DNA from: Mycoplasma sp. E35C
Lineage (GTDB): Bacteria > Bacillota_I > Bacilli_A > Mycoplasmatales > Mycoplasmoidaceae
Reading direction: 5' to 3'
Assembly (NCBI RefSeq): GCF_019873825.1
Contig: NZ_CP068418.1
Span: 186,001 to 250,000 of the forward strand
DNA length: 64,000 nt
Below the pieces are notes generated by a model. That model saw nothing but the letters and a program-made list of their open reading frames with translations, ran no database searches and was not told where the DNA came from. This document shows positions 11,888 through 23,399 of this stretch, in pieces. The stretch's first letter is position 1. Each line of letters begins with the position of its first letter. The position numbers were made by a program, and so were the translations under genes.

Positions 11888-14800
11888 ATGAAGCTATCTT
11901 TTGACTATCTATTAAAAAGTTTATTAATTATTATTCTGACGGTTTTAGCAATCGTAGGAATTGTTGTGGGAAGTGTTGAGATTGGATCAATCCAACCACA
12001 AGGACGATTTTATGATGGTGATGTTAGCACCACCATATATTTTTCACCATATAAACAAGTAAAACAAAATAGTCAAAACAACAGTTCTTGACAGGCTTCA
12101 TTAAATGAAACGCTAGATTTTTCAAAGCCAAGAAATCAAGAAAATACACAATTAATTAGTAATGAATCTTGAACAACACTAGCAAACCAATATAGTAATA
12201 AATTACATGCATTAGGGTTTTCTGAAATTAACGTTTCTTACGTTGATAATGCTGAATTACCTGAAAATTTAAAGGTTGATGCTTCTTGATTAAATGATAA
12301 TCAAAAATTACCTGCATTACAGATTTCAACTAATCGCACGATCAAACAAAATCCGAACGAAAGAGATCGTTTTTATCGTCAAAGATTATTTAGAAACATT
12401 CAAACAACCCTTAATAACCAATACAATTTAAGTTTAGAAACAACCGATGGTTATGTTGTTTTAGATAATGCTGATTTTATTAAAAATTCAATCCAAGTGA
12501 CTAGACCGTCTGCTTCTAGTCCAAGTTCAGCATTAACAATTGAAGTTAAATTAAAGAATAACGAAAACTTCATTCAAGCTACTGATAATAATCAAAACAA
12601 TAGCACTGATAATAATCAAACTAACAACACTGAGAATCAAAACAATCCAACACCTAATAACGAACAAAACCAACCATCAACTAACAACGAAACAACCAAC
12701 AGCACCCAAAATCAAGATGGTGCAAACAATTCTGAAAACAAAGAAGAAACAACAGATAAACCATCTGAAAATAACCAAACACCACCAAGAACAAATAACA
12801 ATAACAACCAACAATTAAAATACTTTGACAGCATTATTCCTGAAAACTCTGACTATAAAAAATCTAATGGTCAAGGTAGTGTAGAAGGATCAACTAACCC
12901 GTTATTTGCAACTAATAACACTGCAGATACGCTAGGTAATAGAAACTTAGTTTTATGAAATGATAAAGTTGGTGCTTTAAATTACGTAAGACAAATCTTT
13001 AAAGTTACTTGAAACTCTAATGAATGATTCTCACTAAATGATCAAGAAAAATCATTATGAAGTTTTTTACATGGTCGAGATGGTTTTGAAGCTAATGTTA
13101 ATAATAAAAACTTAGTTACACCATTCAGATCTGCTAATGATATTCAACTAAATCATTTATATTACATTTATGCTCAACCAAAAGCATATAAAGCAGCTCC
13201 AACTGATAGTAAACAAACTAAACCAGAAGAAATAACCACTCCAGAAGCAACGAGAGAATCAAGAAGTTCAAAAACTGACTTTAGTGGTTTATTTTCTCAC
13301 TTCATTTTATATGAAGTAAGAACAACTGATACATCAGGTAATCAAACTGAACAATTAACCAACTTATTCCCAACTAATGTAACAATTAATCACAATGGTA
13401 ATGGGACATTAAGATTAACTAAACGTTTAACTATTGGTAATAAATACGAAGATTTAACATTTAATGATGCTAATAGTTTAGAAACACTAATTAAACAAAA
13501 TGATGAACAACAACGCTTTGTGATTGTTGGTGAAACATCAAAACTAAATGATCCATTAATTAATAAAACATTTACTAATTTCAACCAATACCAATCAGGA
13601 TTCTTAGCTGTTGGCATTATCTTATTATTAATTAGTTTATTACTAATCATTAGTTTCAAAATTCAAGGACTATTTGGTGTTTTTGGTTTCTTATTATCAA
13701 GCATCTTAACCTTCTTTATTTATTCAAAATTCAACGGTTTTGTTGATCTATTCAGCATCACAGGTTGAATTGGTGTGATCATCTTTAACTTCTTAGTTCA
13801 AGCATTTATCAACCTACACTTCAGACGGAATGTTTCAAATAAGATATCACTCTTAGAGTCGTGGAAGAACACGCATAACCAAACCTTCTTAAAAGCCGTT
13901 GATGTGCATTTAATTATCTTGGTAATTGGCTTGTTCATGTCATACTTATCAAGTTATGAATCACAATCAATCGGGATCTTATTAATTGTTTCAAGTTTAA
14001 TTGGTTTCTTATTTAACTACGGATTAACGGTATTATTAGTTAAAATCTTTAACGCAATTAATAACTTCTCACCTAAACTGTATTTATACAAAAAAACCTA
14101 CATCAACTTAAATAAAATTTCAGGTAACTTATCAAAAGATGCCATGGAATTCAATGATCTTGTTAGCTCAATTGATGAACAGGTAGAAAAAACCTTCTCA
14201 AAACAATATAAATACGAAGTAATGAATAAGAAATCACTAGCTGCATTATTCTTATTCATCGGATTAATTATTTTAGGTGCTTTTGGGTTATACCAAGCTT
14301 ATAATTCTAGAACATTATTTAACAACACAGATAACTTATACGGATCACTAAATACGATCTTAATTAGTTTAGGATCAACCAGCTTAATTGGTTTAGTTTA
14401 TTTCTTATTAAGATACCAATGAATTGTTGTTATTGGTTATGTTGTTCATGTGATCATTAGTTTTAGCATCATTCTAGGAACATTATTATTAACCAAAAAC
14501 TGAATTAGCAATAACTTTGGTTATATCTTCTTGTTGATTAGCTTATTTAGTTATATTTATGCGATGGCTAACTTCGTGTTTGGTGTGACTAATTTATATA
14601 CTTATTTCAATCTGAAAGAAATTTATAAAACCAAATCGGTTAAAACGATTGTTAATAATACCACAGTAGCTAATTGAGATTTCTATCTATACTCAACATT
14701 AGTTGCAACAATTGCTTATTTCATCTTCTATGGATTAAATTATGGTGGTAATGGTCAAAACTTAAATGATCAATTCAATCCAACATTAGCATATCTAGGT

Positions 14801-15049
14801 GTATTTAGCTTAATTAACATCATCTTAATCAACATTGCTTCAATCTTCTTACTAAACCCATTAATTGGTTTATTAATGATCCAAAAATCAAAAACCAATG
14901 CAATTTATTGATCTAAGGTATCAATTAAAACTAAGAAAGAAGAAAAGAATTTAGATTTAATTGATGAACAATTAGTTCAAGACATCAACTTCTTTAAAAA
15001 AGCCAATAAAGTTGTTTATCACGATCAAGATGAACAAACTAATAATTAA
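11888..15049 (+). CDS. secDF: SecDF-like protein-export membrane protein with Asn-rich insertion
   Basis: A 1053-aa membrane protein. There is one N-terminal helix (about residues 9-32) and a large outer domain. A low-complexity Asn/Gln/Thr-rich stretch lies at about residues 230-309. A first helix cluster spans about residues 568-720 (SecD-like), a short soluble link follows, and a second cluster spans about 780-1000 (SecF-like). Topology and the rel...apt neighbourhood fit SecDF of M. pneumoniae and M. genitalium, where rel, secD and apt adjoin. SecDF uses the ion gradient to help SecYEG release exported proteins. Sequence is highly diverged and the usual D1-D6 motifs are weak, so the call leans on topology and context. 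Confidence 0.72.
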
Positions 15050-15057
15050 TAGTTAAT

Positions 15058-15594
15058 ATGAACGACAAACTGATTAGTGAATTAAAAAAAACAATTCTTA
15101 CAGTAGATAATTTTCCTAAACCTGGTGTTTTATTTTATGACATTACACCAATCTTTTTACAACCAGAATTATTAGATCAAGTGATCGAAATAATGGCACA
15201 AAGTGCTAAAAAAGCAGGAGCAACAATGATTGCTTCGCCAGAAGCTAGAGGGTTCTTATTTGGGGTGCCTGTGGCTAATAAATTAAAACTACCATTTGTT
15301 TTAGTGCGTAAGAAAAATAAGTTACCAAGAAAAACTTTCAGTGCTTCTTATGATCTAGAATATGGCAAAAACAATGTTGTTGAAATCCACCAAGACGCCA
15401 TCCCAAAAGATGCTAAAGTGATGATTATTGACGATCTATTAGCAACAGCTGGAACAGTAGAAGCAATCAGCAATCTGATCAATCAATCAAATGCGAGTGT
15501 GGCTGGATATAGTTTTTTAATCCAATTAAAAAACTTAGATGGAATTAAACGTTTAGATCAACAAAAACCAATTAATTTTATCCTTGAATATTAA
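15058..15594 (+). CDS. apt: Adenine phosphoribosyltransferase
   Basis: A 178-aa purine-salvage enzyme making AMP from adenine and PRPP. The PRPP-binding motif VMIIDDLLATAGT is at about residues 121-133; ASPEARGFLFG and PFVLVRKKNKLP are characteristic APRT blocks. The gene is 8 bases after secDF, keeping a linkage known in related mycoplasmas. Length is typical (170-180 aa). Confidence 0.96.
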   Translation: MNDKLISELKKTILTVDNFPKPGVLFYDITPIFLQPELLDQVIEIMAQSAKKAGATMIASPEARGFLFGVPVANKLKLPFVLVRKKNKLPRKTFSASYDLEYGKNNVVEIHQDAIPKDAKVMIIDDLLATAGTVEAISNLINQSNASVAGYSFLIQLKNLDGIKRLDQQKPINFILEY

Positions 15595-15614
15595 ATTAAT
15601 TAATAGTTAAAAGG

Positions 15615-15620
15615 TATAAT
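15615..15620 (+). promoter_or_regulatory. -10 box before the BI-1-like gene
   Basis: TATAAT 31 bases before the start codon, downstream of apt, suggesting a separate promoter. Confidence 0.5.
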
Positions 15621-15650
15621 ATAAAGTATATTTTTTATTAACACTTAGTT

Positions 15651-16436
15651 ATGAAACAATCAATTGGCTTTGCTAACAACTTTTATCTTTCTCAACAAGA
15701 ACAGTTTGTTAAAAAAGCATTCTTTAAAGCTCATTTTTATGCTGGATTAGCTTTCTTATTAAGCTTTGTGATAGCACTAGGCATTAGTTTTTATATTAAT
15801 AAAAACTTAATTGCTAATCCGACAATTTCATTCCGCTTATTAATCAGTTCTGCAATCAGTTTGTTGGTTGGTTTTATCTTTGCATTCTTTGCGATGTGAT
15901 TAATCAGACCTACTTCATCAAAAACAACGATGACGATTAATTTTTCAATCATCTGGTTGTTATTAACTTATGGATTAGCTGGAATCTTAACATCAGGTAG
16001 TCTTTATGTTGATGGCTTTAATTTTACAGAAGTGCTATCAGCATTAGTAATCGTATCTGGAGTTTATATCACGGCTGCAATTAGTGGTTATTATATGTCA
16101 AACAAGACTGCTTTTAATCTAAGAAAGTTCTTGTTTATCATCTCAATCGTGTCACTAATCATGATTGTGATTATGCAATTTGTTTATATCTTTGCATTCA
16201 ACAAACAACAATTCAATATCTGATTCTTAGTAATCAACATTGTTGGTTTAATCATTTCAGTAATCAGTTTAATCTTAACTTCACAACAAACAAGAGCAGT
16301 TTTACAACAACTAGAACTAAGTGATAATAACAAACAATTAACAAGCAATTTCATCCTATATACAGCATTTGTCTTGTTTTATAATCTGTTTACTTTACTA
16401 ATTTATGTAATCAGATTAATGCGTTATTTAAGATAA
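15651..16436 (+). CDS. Seven-helix membrane protein, BI-1/YccA-like
   Basis: A 261-aa integral membrane protein with about seven hydrophobic helices and short loops, preceded by a polar N-terminus of about 24 residues. The order of helices, the LTYGLAGIL segment and a Gly-rich helix ending SGYYMSN resemble the Bax-inhibitor-1/YccA family (UPF0005). No residue is truly diagnostic, so another polytopic family is possible. A strong terminator follows. Confidence 0.6.
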
Positions 16437-16473
16437 TTAAAACTAAGACTTATTACAGCTTAAATTAATCATC

Positions 16474-16500
16474 AGTCAGCTTAATTAAGCTGACTTTTTT
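16474..16500 (+). terminator. Intrinsic terminator after the BI-1-like gene
   Basis: Perfect inverted repeat AGTCAGCTT/AAGCTGACT (16474-16495) with a 4-nt loop and T-run. Confidence 0.9.
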
Positions 16501-16592
16501 ATTTATTTATAAATAAAAGCTTTTGATTAAATTCCACAAAATTAACCATTAAAATTTATCATTAAAATAATCAATGGATTAATATAATCGTA

Positions 16593-16598
16593 TATAAT
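16593..16598 (+). promoter_or_regulatory. -10 box before the two-helix membrane protein gene
   Basis: TATAAT 21 bases before the start; a second TATAAT lies at 16583-16588. Confidence 0.5.
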
Positions 16599-16618
16599 AT
16601 TTGTATTAACTTAATAAT

Positions 16619-17347
16619 ATGGCTTCTAAAAAAAGACACCGATTCTTATGGGGTTTATTAGGTTTTATAGCGTTCTTAATCCTTTTAATCCTCTTTATAT
16701 ACATCTTTTATGCTTTCTTATGATTTGATAAGAAAACAAACCCAATAAATATTTGAAATAGCTTTTTTTCAGATCAAGCATTAGGATGATTTAAACCTAA
16801 TACGAGATGAGAATGAGGACAATCAACATACGAAAAGTATGCAACAACTTTACCAGATAGTGGTTCGTTATTTGGAACATCTGATAAAGTTAGAGATTGA
16901 TTATATTCTTCAAATATTGTTGGAAATAATCCAAGTGTTAAAGTAGGGTTGTTTGGCTTTGCTATTCCATTATTAATTGGATTGTTATTTAGTATTATTT
17001 CGGCTGTTATTACTTACTTCTTATTAAGATTTATCATTAAATTAATTGCTAAATCAGCTAAGAATAAAAAACAAATCAAACAGAAAAAAGAAGCTAAACA
17101 ACAAGCTCAACCAAATCCGTGAGCACAACAAGCAGGTCCACAATTTAATTACAACAAACCAGATTATGCATCAGTAACCAAAGAATTTTATGATGCATCA
17201 TCTAATCAAACAATGAGCTTTCCTAAATATGATCCTGGTCAGGATTGAAAAGCGTTAGCCCAAGGTGCAAATCCAGCCGACAGAGAACGTGAATATAATG
17301 AATACATGGCAGCTAAAACTAGAACCATGGAATATACAAAGAAATAG
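16619..17347 (+). CDS. Uncharacterised two-helix membrane protein
   Basis: A 242-aa protein containing seven or so TGA-Trp codons, so it is invisible to a standard-code ORF search. A basic start and a helix at about residues 10-35 are followed by a Trp-rich outer loop of about 70 residues. A second helix is at about 105-135. The cytoplasmic tail is Lys/Gln/Pro-rich with aromatic residues. The topology recalls small mycoplasma adhesin or terminal-organelle accessory proteins with Pro/Gln tails, but no family motif was recognised. It ends 13 bases before greA, so they are probably co-transcribed. Confidence 0.75.
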
Positions 17348-17360
17348 TTAAATAATAGTT

Positions 17361-17840
17361 ATGTCAAAATCGAATAAACACTTATTAACCCAAGAAGGTC
17401 TAGCTAAAATTCAAGCTGAATTAAGACACTTAGTTGATGTTAAACGTCCTGAAATTATCCGTTTAATTCAAGAAGCTAGAGAACAAGGTGACTTATCTGA
17501 AAACGCTGACTATGATGCAGCTAAAGCTAGTCAATCAGAAATCGAAGGTCGAATTAAAGAAATTCAAGATATTTTAAATTCTTATGAGATCATCAAAGAA
17601 TCTGATACTAGAGAAAAGAAAGTAATTGTTGGTTCTAAGGTAACGATTTATGACCACATTGAAAAGTGTGATTTCACTTATGAAATTGTTGGTCCGATTG
17701 AAAGTGATCCAGCAAACAATAAGATTTCTCACGAATCTCCACTAGCTAAAGCAATCATGGATCACAAAGAAGGTGAATCAGCTGAAGTAAGAGGAATTGA
17801 ACATCCTTACAAGGTAACAATTAAGAAAATTACACTTTAA
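17361..17840 (+). CDS. greA: Transcription elongation factor GreA
   Basis: A 159-aa protein of standard length. An N-terminal antiparallel coiled coil (about residues 1-75) carries the acidic tip motif SENADYDAAK (about 50-59), which projects into the RNA polymerase secondary channel to stimulate transcript cleavage. The C-terminal FKBP-like domain has SPLAKAI and KEGE(S)AEV. It rescues backtracked polymerase. Confidence 0.97.
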   Translation: MSKSNKHLLTQEGLAKIQAELRHLVDVKRPEIIRLIQEAREQGDLSENADYDAAKASQSEIEGRIKEIQDILNSYEIIKESDTREKKVIVGSKVTIYDHIEKCDFTYEIVGPIESDPANNKISHESPLAKAIMDHKEGESAEVRGIEHPYKVTIKKITL

Positions 17841-17886
17841 TTAAAAATAACTTATAAAATTATCTAACATTTTTTAATAATTGTGT

Positions 17887-17892
17887 TATAAT
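17887..17892 (+). promoter_or_regulatory. -10 box of the tRNA cluster
   Basis: TATAAT 16 bases before the first tRNA. Confidence 0.65.
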
Positions 17893-17908
17893 TTTATGGG
17901 TTAAAGAT

Positions 17909-17994
17909 GGGTAGGTAGCGAAGTGGCTAAACGCTTCTGACTGTAAATCAGACACCTTTTGGTTTCGGCGGTTCGAATCCGTCCCTGCCCACCA
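17909..17994 (+). tRNA. tRNA-Tyr (anticodon GTA)
   Basis: The acceptor GGGTAGG pairs with CCTGCCC, the anticodon loop CTGTAAA gives GTA, and the length of 86 nt with a long variable arm fits tRNA-Tyr. CCA is encoded. Confidence 0.95.
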
Positions 17995-17998
17995 GTAT

Positions 17999-18073
17999 TG
18001 GAATGTAGCCAAGCGGAAAGGCAATAGACTTTGACTCTATCATGCGATGGTTCGATCCCATCCATTCCAGCCA
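17999..18073 (+). tRNA. tRNA-Gln (anticodon TTG)
   Basis: Acceptor TGGAATG pairs with CATTCCA, the anticodon is TTG, and CCA is encoded. Confidence 0.95.
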
Positions 18074-18077
18074 TTAT

Positions 18078-18152
18078 GACTCACTAGCTCAGCGGTAGAG
18101 CATTTGACTTTTAATCAAAGGGTCCCGAGTTCGATCCTCGGGTGGGTCACCA
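18078..18152 (+). tRNA. tRNA-Lys (anticodon TTT)
   Basis: Acceptor GACTCAC pairs with GTGGGTC (one G-T pair), the anticodon is TTT, and CCA is encoded. Confidence 0.95.
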
Positions 18153-18157
18153 TTTAT

Positions 18158-18243
18158 GCCCAAGTGACGGAATGGTAGACGTACAGGACTTAAAATCCTG
18201 GGGTAGCGATACCGTGCCGGTTCAAGTCCGGCTTTGGGCACCA
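18158..18243 (+). tRNA. tRNA-Leu (anticodon TAA)
   Basis: An 86-nt class II tRNA with a long variable arm and anticodon TAA. CCA is encoded. Confidence 0.95.
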
Positions 18244-18249
18244 GTTTTT

Positions 18250-18323
18250 GCGGGTGTAGTTCAATGGTAGAACTGCAGCCTTCCAAGCTGTTAATGTGGG
18301 TTCGATTCCCATCACCCGCTCCA
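18250..18323 (+). tRNA. tRNA-Gly (anticodon TCC)
   Basis: Acceptor GCGGGTG pairs with CACCCGC, the anticodon is TCC, and CCA is encoded. Confidence 0.95.
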
Positions 18324-18382
18324 TTATTGAATATCATTAAATAATAAGTATTTAAAGTAATTCAATAATTTAAAAACTTAAA

Positions 18383-18416
18383 AACACCAACTAAACATTT
18401 AGCTGGTGTTTTTTTA
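18383..18416 (+). terminator. Terminator of the tRNA cluster
   Basis: A 13-nt inverted repeat (18383-18395 with 18398-18410, one mismatch) followed by T7. Confidence 0.8.
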
Positions 18417-18563
18417 TTTATTCTGCCAGTTAGTTAATATATAGTTAAATAGTTATTAATAATCTTAAAATTTTTAGATATAAAAAATATTTAGTTTATT
18501 ATAGTTAAGTAGTTGAAATCTTATAAATTATTAAGAAAATAAAAATGTGGATAAAATAGGTTT

Positions 18564-19919
18564 ATGAGTAAGGAAAAAGGGCAAGTTTTCACGCCAAATT
18601 GAATTGTAAAAGAAATGATTAAGTTTAGTGATATTAAAGATATTACTAAACTTAAAGTTATTGACAATGCATGTGGTGATGGAGCGTTTATTTGTGAAAT
18701 AGTTAAGCAAATAATCAAAGCAAAACCAAAAAACATTAAAAAAGTTTTAGAAGAAAATGTTGCTGGAATTGAACTTGACCAAACAGCTTATAAAATGTGC
18801 TTGGTAAAATTGAAAGTTATTGAAAAAGAATTTAATTTACCTAAGATCAAATGAAATATTGAAAACGCAAATACCTTAAAAGTTTATAAAAAATATGAAA
18901 ATAAATTTGATTTAGTTATTGGAAATCCTCCTTATGTAAGGATCCATAATACTGTAGAAAATTTATCTAGTTTCAAATTTTGTAACAAAGGAATGACAGA
19001 TCTATTTTTAGCATTTTATGAAATAGGATTAAAAATGTTAAAAAAAGATGGTAAATTATGTTACATCAATCCTAGTTCGATCTTTAATAGTAAAGCTAGC
19101 GAAACTGCTAGGGATTATATTGTTAAAGAAAAACTTCTTACAAAAGTTATTAATTTTAAACACCAGCAATTATTTGATAAAATTACAACTTATTCAACAG
19201 TTTTATTGTTAGATAGCGCTAATAAACAATCAACAATTGATTATTATGAATGCGGATTTAATAATCCAACTAGACTTTCATATGATGATTTTGTAATAAA
19301 TAATTTTTGATATTTTAGTAAATCTATCAAAAACTTGAAATCATTAAAGGAAATTATCAATAATAAAAAACCTCAAAAAATTAAGGCTAAAAATGGTGTT
19401 GCTACTTTATGCGATAAAGTTTTAATCAACGATAATTTACCAGATAGCAAATATACATTGAAAATTATTAAAGCATCAACGCTAAAACAAACAAAAACTT
19501 TATTTTTGTATGATGATAATTTTTTACCAATTACTTTTAATGATATTCCTGAAAAAATAAAAGATTATTTATTAAAAAATAAGAAAGCACTTAAAAATAG
19601 AGATCTTGAAAATAAAGATTTATGATGGGTTTATGGAAGAACCCAAGCTATTAAAGATAAAAATTATGCAAAAATTTGTATAAACACAACAATAAAAGAT
19701 TTAAAATCTATAAAAATTAAAAAGACAAAAGAAGGTGAGTTAGTTTATTCTGGATTATATTTAATGATAGATAATAATTCACAAGAACAAAAAATTAAAA
19801 AAATAATATGTAATCAAAATTTTATTGATTACATTACTATGCTAGGTAAATACAAAGCAGGTGGATATTACACGTTTAATACAAAAGATTTATCTAACTA
19901 TTTAAATTATTATTTATAA
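18564..19919 (+). CDS. Type II adenine-N6 DNA methyltransferase (gamma class, TaqI/Eco57I-like)
   Basis: A 451-aa methyltransferase. Motif X GQVFTPNWIVKEM is at the N-terminus, SAM motif I VIDNACGDGAFICE is at about residues 32-45, and the catalytic NPPY lies in VIGNPPYVRIH at about 121-124. The long C-terminal half should hold the target-recognition domain. Order X-I-IV and length fit gamma-class N6-adenine enzymes. It converges on, and overlaps by 10 bases, a minus-strand nuclease-like gene, making an R-M pair. Recognition site not deducible. It sits directly after a tRNA block, a common place for acquired genes. Confidence 0.88.
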
Positions 19920-20653
19920 CTCAGATTTGATTTTACTGTATCAACAATAAAGTCAATAAATTTATCATAATCATTTAAAATCATTGAGTTTCCATAATTA
20001 AAATTGTTTAACTCATGATTTTCAAAAACAAATTCGTTATTTAAACAAAAATCTTTATATTCATTTAAATCATTACAATTCATTAAATCTTTAATGTCAT
20101 AGTTTTTAAATTTCTTATTTATGATTTGCAAAAAAGTTTTGTTAGGAATAAAAAGGTTTGTTTTAATATCTTCAAACGAAAGAATTTTATATTTTAACAA
20201 TTTATCAGAAGTGATTTCTTCTCACTTTGAAATATGTTTAGATTGTTCAAAATAAGGTAAAAAATGATCGATAATTAACATTTGGAAATAAGGAATACCA
20301 GCTTTTCTAATGTTAGATGTTTCGCCTAACATATTCTCAAAATAATTATTTGAATTTTGAAAATAGTTACTCATAATAAATTTGATAGCAATCCCAGCTA
20401 TAGGAGTTAATTCGTTATCAATAATTTTAGAAATAGTTATATCAACCTTTTTAGGCATATAGCTTCCAAATATAACTTTTTCTTTACCACCATCAAGATT
20501 TATTGAATCTATTTGATAGTCATTACCAAGTTTTTCAAAAATAGTTTTAGCTACAAAGCCATGAAGAATTTTTAATTTTTCGTTTGATCTTGGGCTTGTG
20601 TTTAAATATCTTATAAAAGCTTCTTTTAATATTTCATTAAATGATTTATTCAT
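19910..20653 (-). CDS. Probable type II restriction endonuclease paired with the upstream methylase
   Basis: A 247-aa soluble protein with one TGA-Trp codon. A PD-(D/E)xK-like pattern is visible: KKVDITI (Asp near residue 70) followed about 20 residues on by a hydrophobic strand ending AGIAIKF. Next comes NSNNYFENMLGETSNIR, which I associate with nuclease-like partners of type II methylases, though not with a named enzyme. Convergence with an adenine methylase and a 10-base overlap support the role. The exact fold and specificity are inference. Confidence 0.68.
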
Positions 20654-20722
20654 AAAACCCTTTAAATGGTATATATTGATTTGATTTTATCATTTTGTCT
20701 TAAAAGCATTAAATGCAAACAA

Positions 20723-20767
20723 AACAAAAATAAGGGGATTAATTTATTTAACACCCTTATTTTTGTT
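20723..20767 (-). terminator. Long hairpin, second of two tandem terminators
   Basis: Perfect 14-bp inverted repeat (20723-20736 with 20754-20767), with T-rich sequence beyond it on the minus strand. It lies between the minus-strand membrane protein gene and the nuclease gene. Confidence 0.6.
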
Positions 20768-20781
20768 CTATAGCAAACAAA

Positions 20782-20810
20782 AAGACAATGGTGAGGAATA
20801 CCATTGTCTT
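20782..20810 (-). terminator. Terminator after the small membrane protein gene
   Basis: Perfect 11-bp stem (20782-20792 with 20800-20810), 7-nt loop, and TTTTTGTTT on the minus strand. The remaining 20811-20922 is AT-rich without an ORF. Confidence 0.7.
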
Positions 20811-20922
20811 AAGATAGATTGATTTATTTGTTATTAATGAATTTATATAACACAGTTCTCAACGAACTATGCATATATATTATACACAATCCTATTAAAA
20901 AGTAAAGAATTTAAAAAAATAT

Positions 20923-21312
20923 TTATTCTTTATAAGAACTGACCATATTAAAGAAGTGAATATCATTTAAGATATATGGTAAGTGAATAAAACCACTTGT
21001 AAAATACAATTGGTTTTTTTGTTCTTCTGATAACTTATCATCTGAACTAATAACTTTTTTAAGCTTATATTTAACTAAATAAATGTAATAAATTAATAAA
21101 CCAACAAAGAATACTAAGATCATTACTCCTGGATCCATTAAGTAATGAGCTAGTTTTTTTAATGCTCGATCATCTGGGGCTTGTTTGAAATCTAAATAGT
21201 ATTTTACCCCAAGAACTGTCATTATTAAACCAACAAAAAAACTAATGTAGATTAGTAGTGAAACAATGATTCTAATGATTGCTAATTTTCTTAATTCCTT
21301 GTAATTTGTCAT
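20923..21312 (-). CDS. Small two-helix membrane protein, unknown function
   Basis: A 129-aa protein. A basic N-terminus leads into a helix at about residues 12-35. An amphipathic segment with several Asp and Lys follows. A second helix is at about 58-80, then a charged linker and an aromatic C-terminus. No family recognised. It is a single gene between its own terminator and a divergent lipoprotein gene. Confidence 0.65.
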   Translation of the reverse strand: MTNYKELRKLAIIRIIVSLLIYISFFVGLIMTVLGVKYYLDFKQAPDDRALKKLAHYLMDPGVMILVFFVGLLIYYIYLVKYKLKKVISSDDKLSEEQKNQLYFTSGFIHLPYILNDIHFFNMVSSYKE

Positions 21313-21464
21313 CTTTGAAATTTTTATCAGATTAAATTATATTTTTTTAATGCTTTTTTAGTTAATAAATAATTATTTTTTTTATAAATAAAAATAGGCT
21401 TTATATCTCGTTTGAGATGTAATAGTTATTAAAAATAATTTGAGGAAATATAAAAAAAGAAAAA

Positions 21465-23399
21465 ATGCTAAAAAAAACTAGAAAGAGTTTTATTAGTTCG
21501 TTAATGGCTTTAGGTTTTGCTGGGACGATGGTTCTATCATCTTGTGCACATGCTGGCTCACCATCAAGACCAATTTATGGTGGAGACCCTGATAATAAAG
21601 TTGGAGATACTAGTGGGTTTGGTAACAAAATTGTTATTCAAACAGCTCAAAACAGATTTTATCCATTAATGCACGCATTAAGTTCATTGGTTGAATCATA
21701 TAATAATGAGTTCTTCAAGAAAGATCCGACTAACAATTTTGAAGTAGTTTTACAACAAAGTGAAGAAACAAAAGCTGCATCTGAAACACAATTAACTAGC
21801 AATGTGTTAACTAAGATCCAAGCTAAGTCAAATGATATTCCTAACATTTTATTAGCTGACTTAAATTCTGCTTACCAATTACAAAGAGTTGAAAGTTTAT
21901 TAGACATCAGTGGTAGTCAAATTATTAATGCTAACTACTTTGATAGCACTATTTTTAATGAATTTAACAAAATCGCAGGTTCAGATGAATCTGTAACTAC
22001 AAAAGTATACGCAATTCCATTCAACCTAACAACAGTAGATAGTTTAGTATTTAACAAACCTTTAATGAATTTATTATTTAAATTTGTAAAAGATGGTGGT
22101 GGAGAAGTTAAAGAAGATTCTAATATTTATAAAGAACTTAAGATAGAAAGTTTTAATCCCGAAAGTTATGAATCTATTAAGAACAAAAAATGATTTAACT
22201 TAGAAGTTAAAGAAAATAATGTTTTTAAAGGTGTTACAGTAGATGATAGCACTTTTGAAAACTTAGAATCAATGTTTGACTTTGCTAAAAAAATCACAGA
22301 AGGATTAAAAGTTAAATCAGAAAAAACAGTTTCAGGCCAACAACGTGATTTAAAAATTTTCATGTTAGATTACGGTCCAAGCACTTATAAAAAATACCTA
22401 TGATCTAAATTAGGTAACACTAAAGAAAGTTGACTATGAAACTACAAAGTTGAAGATGGTAAAAATGAATTAGATTACACAAATCTTGAAAAAGAACAAA
22501 ATCAAAATATTATTAAACAATCTTTCAAATTCTTTAAAGATTCATATGCAAAACAAGATTTAAGTGATGATCAATGACTTAAATCAATTTATTTCAGCCA
22601 AGGTGGAACTAACGACTGAGCATCATGAGACATCAGAACTTATGACACAGCATTTGCTATTGCTCCACATGTAGGTTGAAACCAATCAGTTATTTCTCCA
22701 TTCTCAATTAATACTTTTGGTAAAAAAGCAAATGAAGCTCTAACTGAAGAAGATGTAACAAACGTTCAAAAGAAATTTGCTAGTCAAAAAGATGTTCTTT
22801 GAAAAAACCAATTAACAAGATACGAAAAAGATCAAAAAGAAAGAAATACTTTCTTAATCGGTGGATCATCTCTTGTTGGTGTTAAAACTTCTGCTGAGCG
22901 TGATAAACAAACAATTAAATTCTTAGAATGATTGTTCAATGATGACACAATTATTCATGATGAATCATCTATTTACAACAATCAATCAATTTCAAAAGTA
23001 TTAAACAGTAAATCTGCTTACGATATTACTTCTAAGAAAGCTCTATCAAAAGAAGCATTAGATAAATTAAATAAAGAAATCGAAGGACAAGAAACAAAAG
23101 TTAATAAATTCTTCGAAGAAAATTCATTATACGCAAACATTAAAGATCCTGATTGATCTCAAATTTATTTAAACAAAGGTGCAGCAGCTTCATTAAAAGA
23201 CTGACTTGACTTCAAAGCTAAATTAGAAAAAGAACCAAGTAAAAACTCAATTGCATTCATTAACAACGATAGCAAATCATTAACTATTTCAGCTATTATT
23301 AATAAAGCGATCTTTGATATTACAACAAAAGCTGGTTCTAACTTATCAGAAGAACAATTAATAACTAACATCAAAGAACAACTTGCCAGAGATATTTAA
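21465..23399 (+). CDS. Lipoprotein, extracellular solute-binding-like
   Basis: A 644-aa protein. The signal peptide ends in the lipobox VLSSC, giving lipidated Cys26. The mature region opens with a beta strand followed by long helices. It has features of periplasmic-binding-type proteins, such as FNKPLMN and the repeated alternation of short hydrophobic strands with amphipathic helices. Mycoplasmas carry many such SBP1-type lipoproteins. No ABC permease or ATPase gene is adjacent, so the ligand and partner are unknown. There are many TGA-Trp codons. It ends immediately before the opposing tsaB stop. Confidence 0.75.

Noticed and set aside
17909-20653. tRNA-Gly as an attachment site with flanking direct repeats for the second R-M pair.
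   Set aside because: No copy of the tRNA 3' end was found beyond the R-M genes, and there is no integrase.
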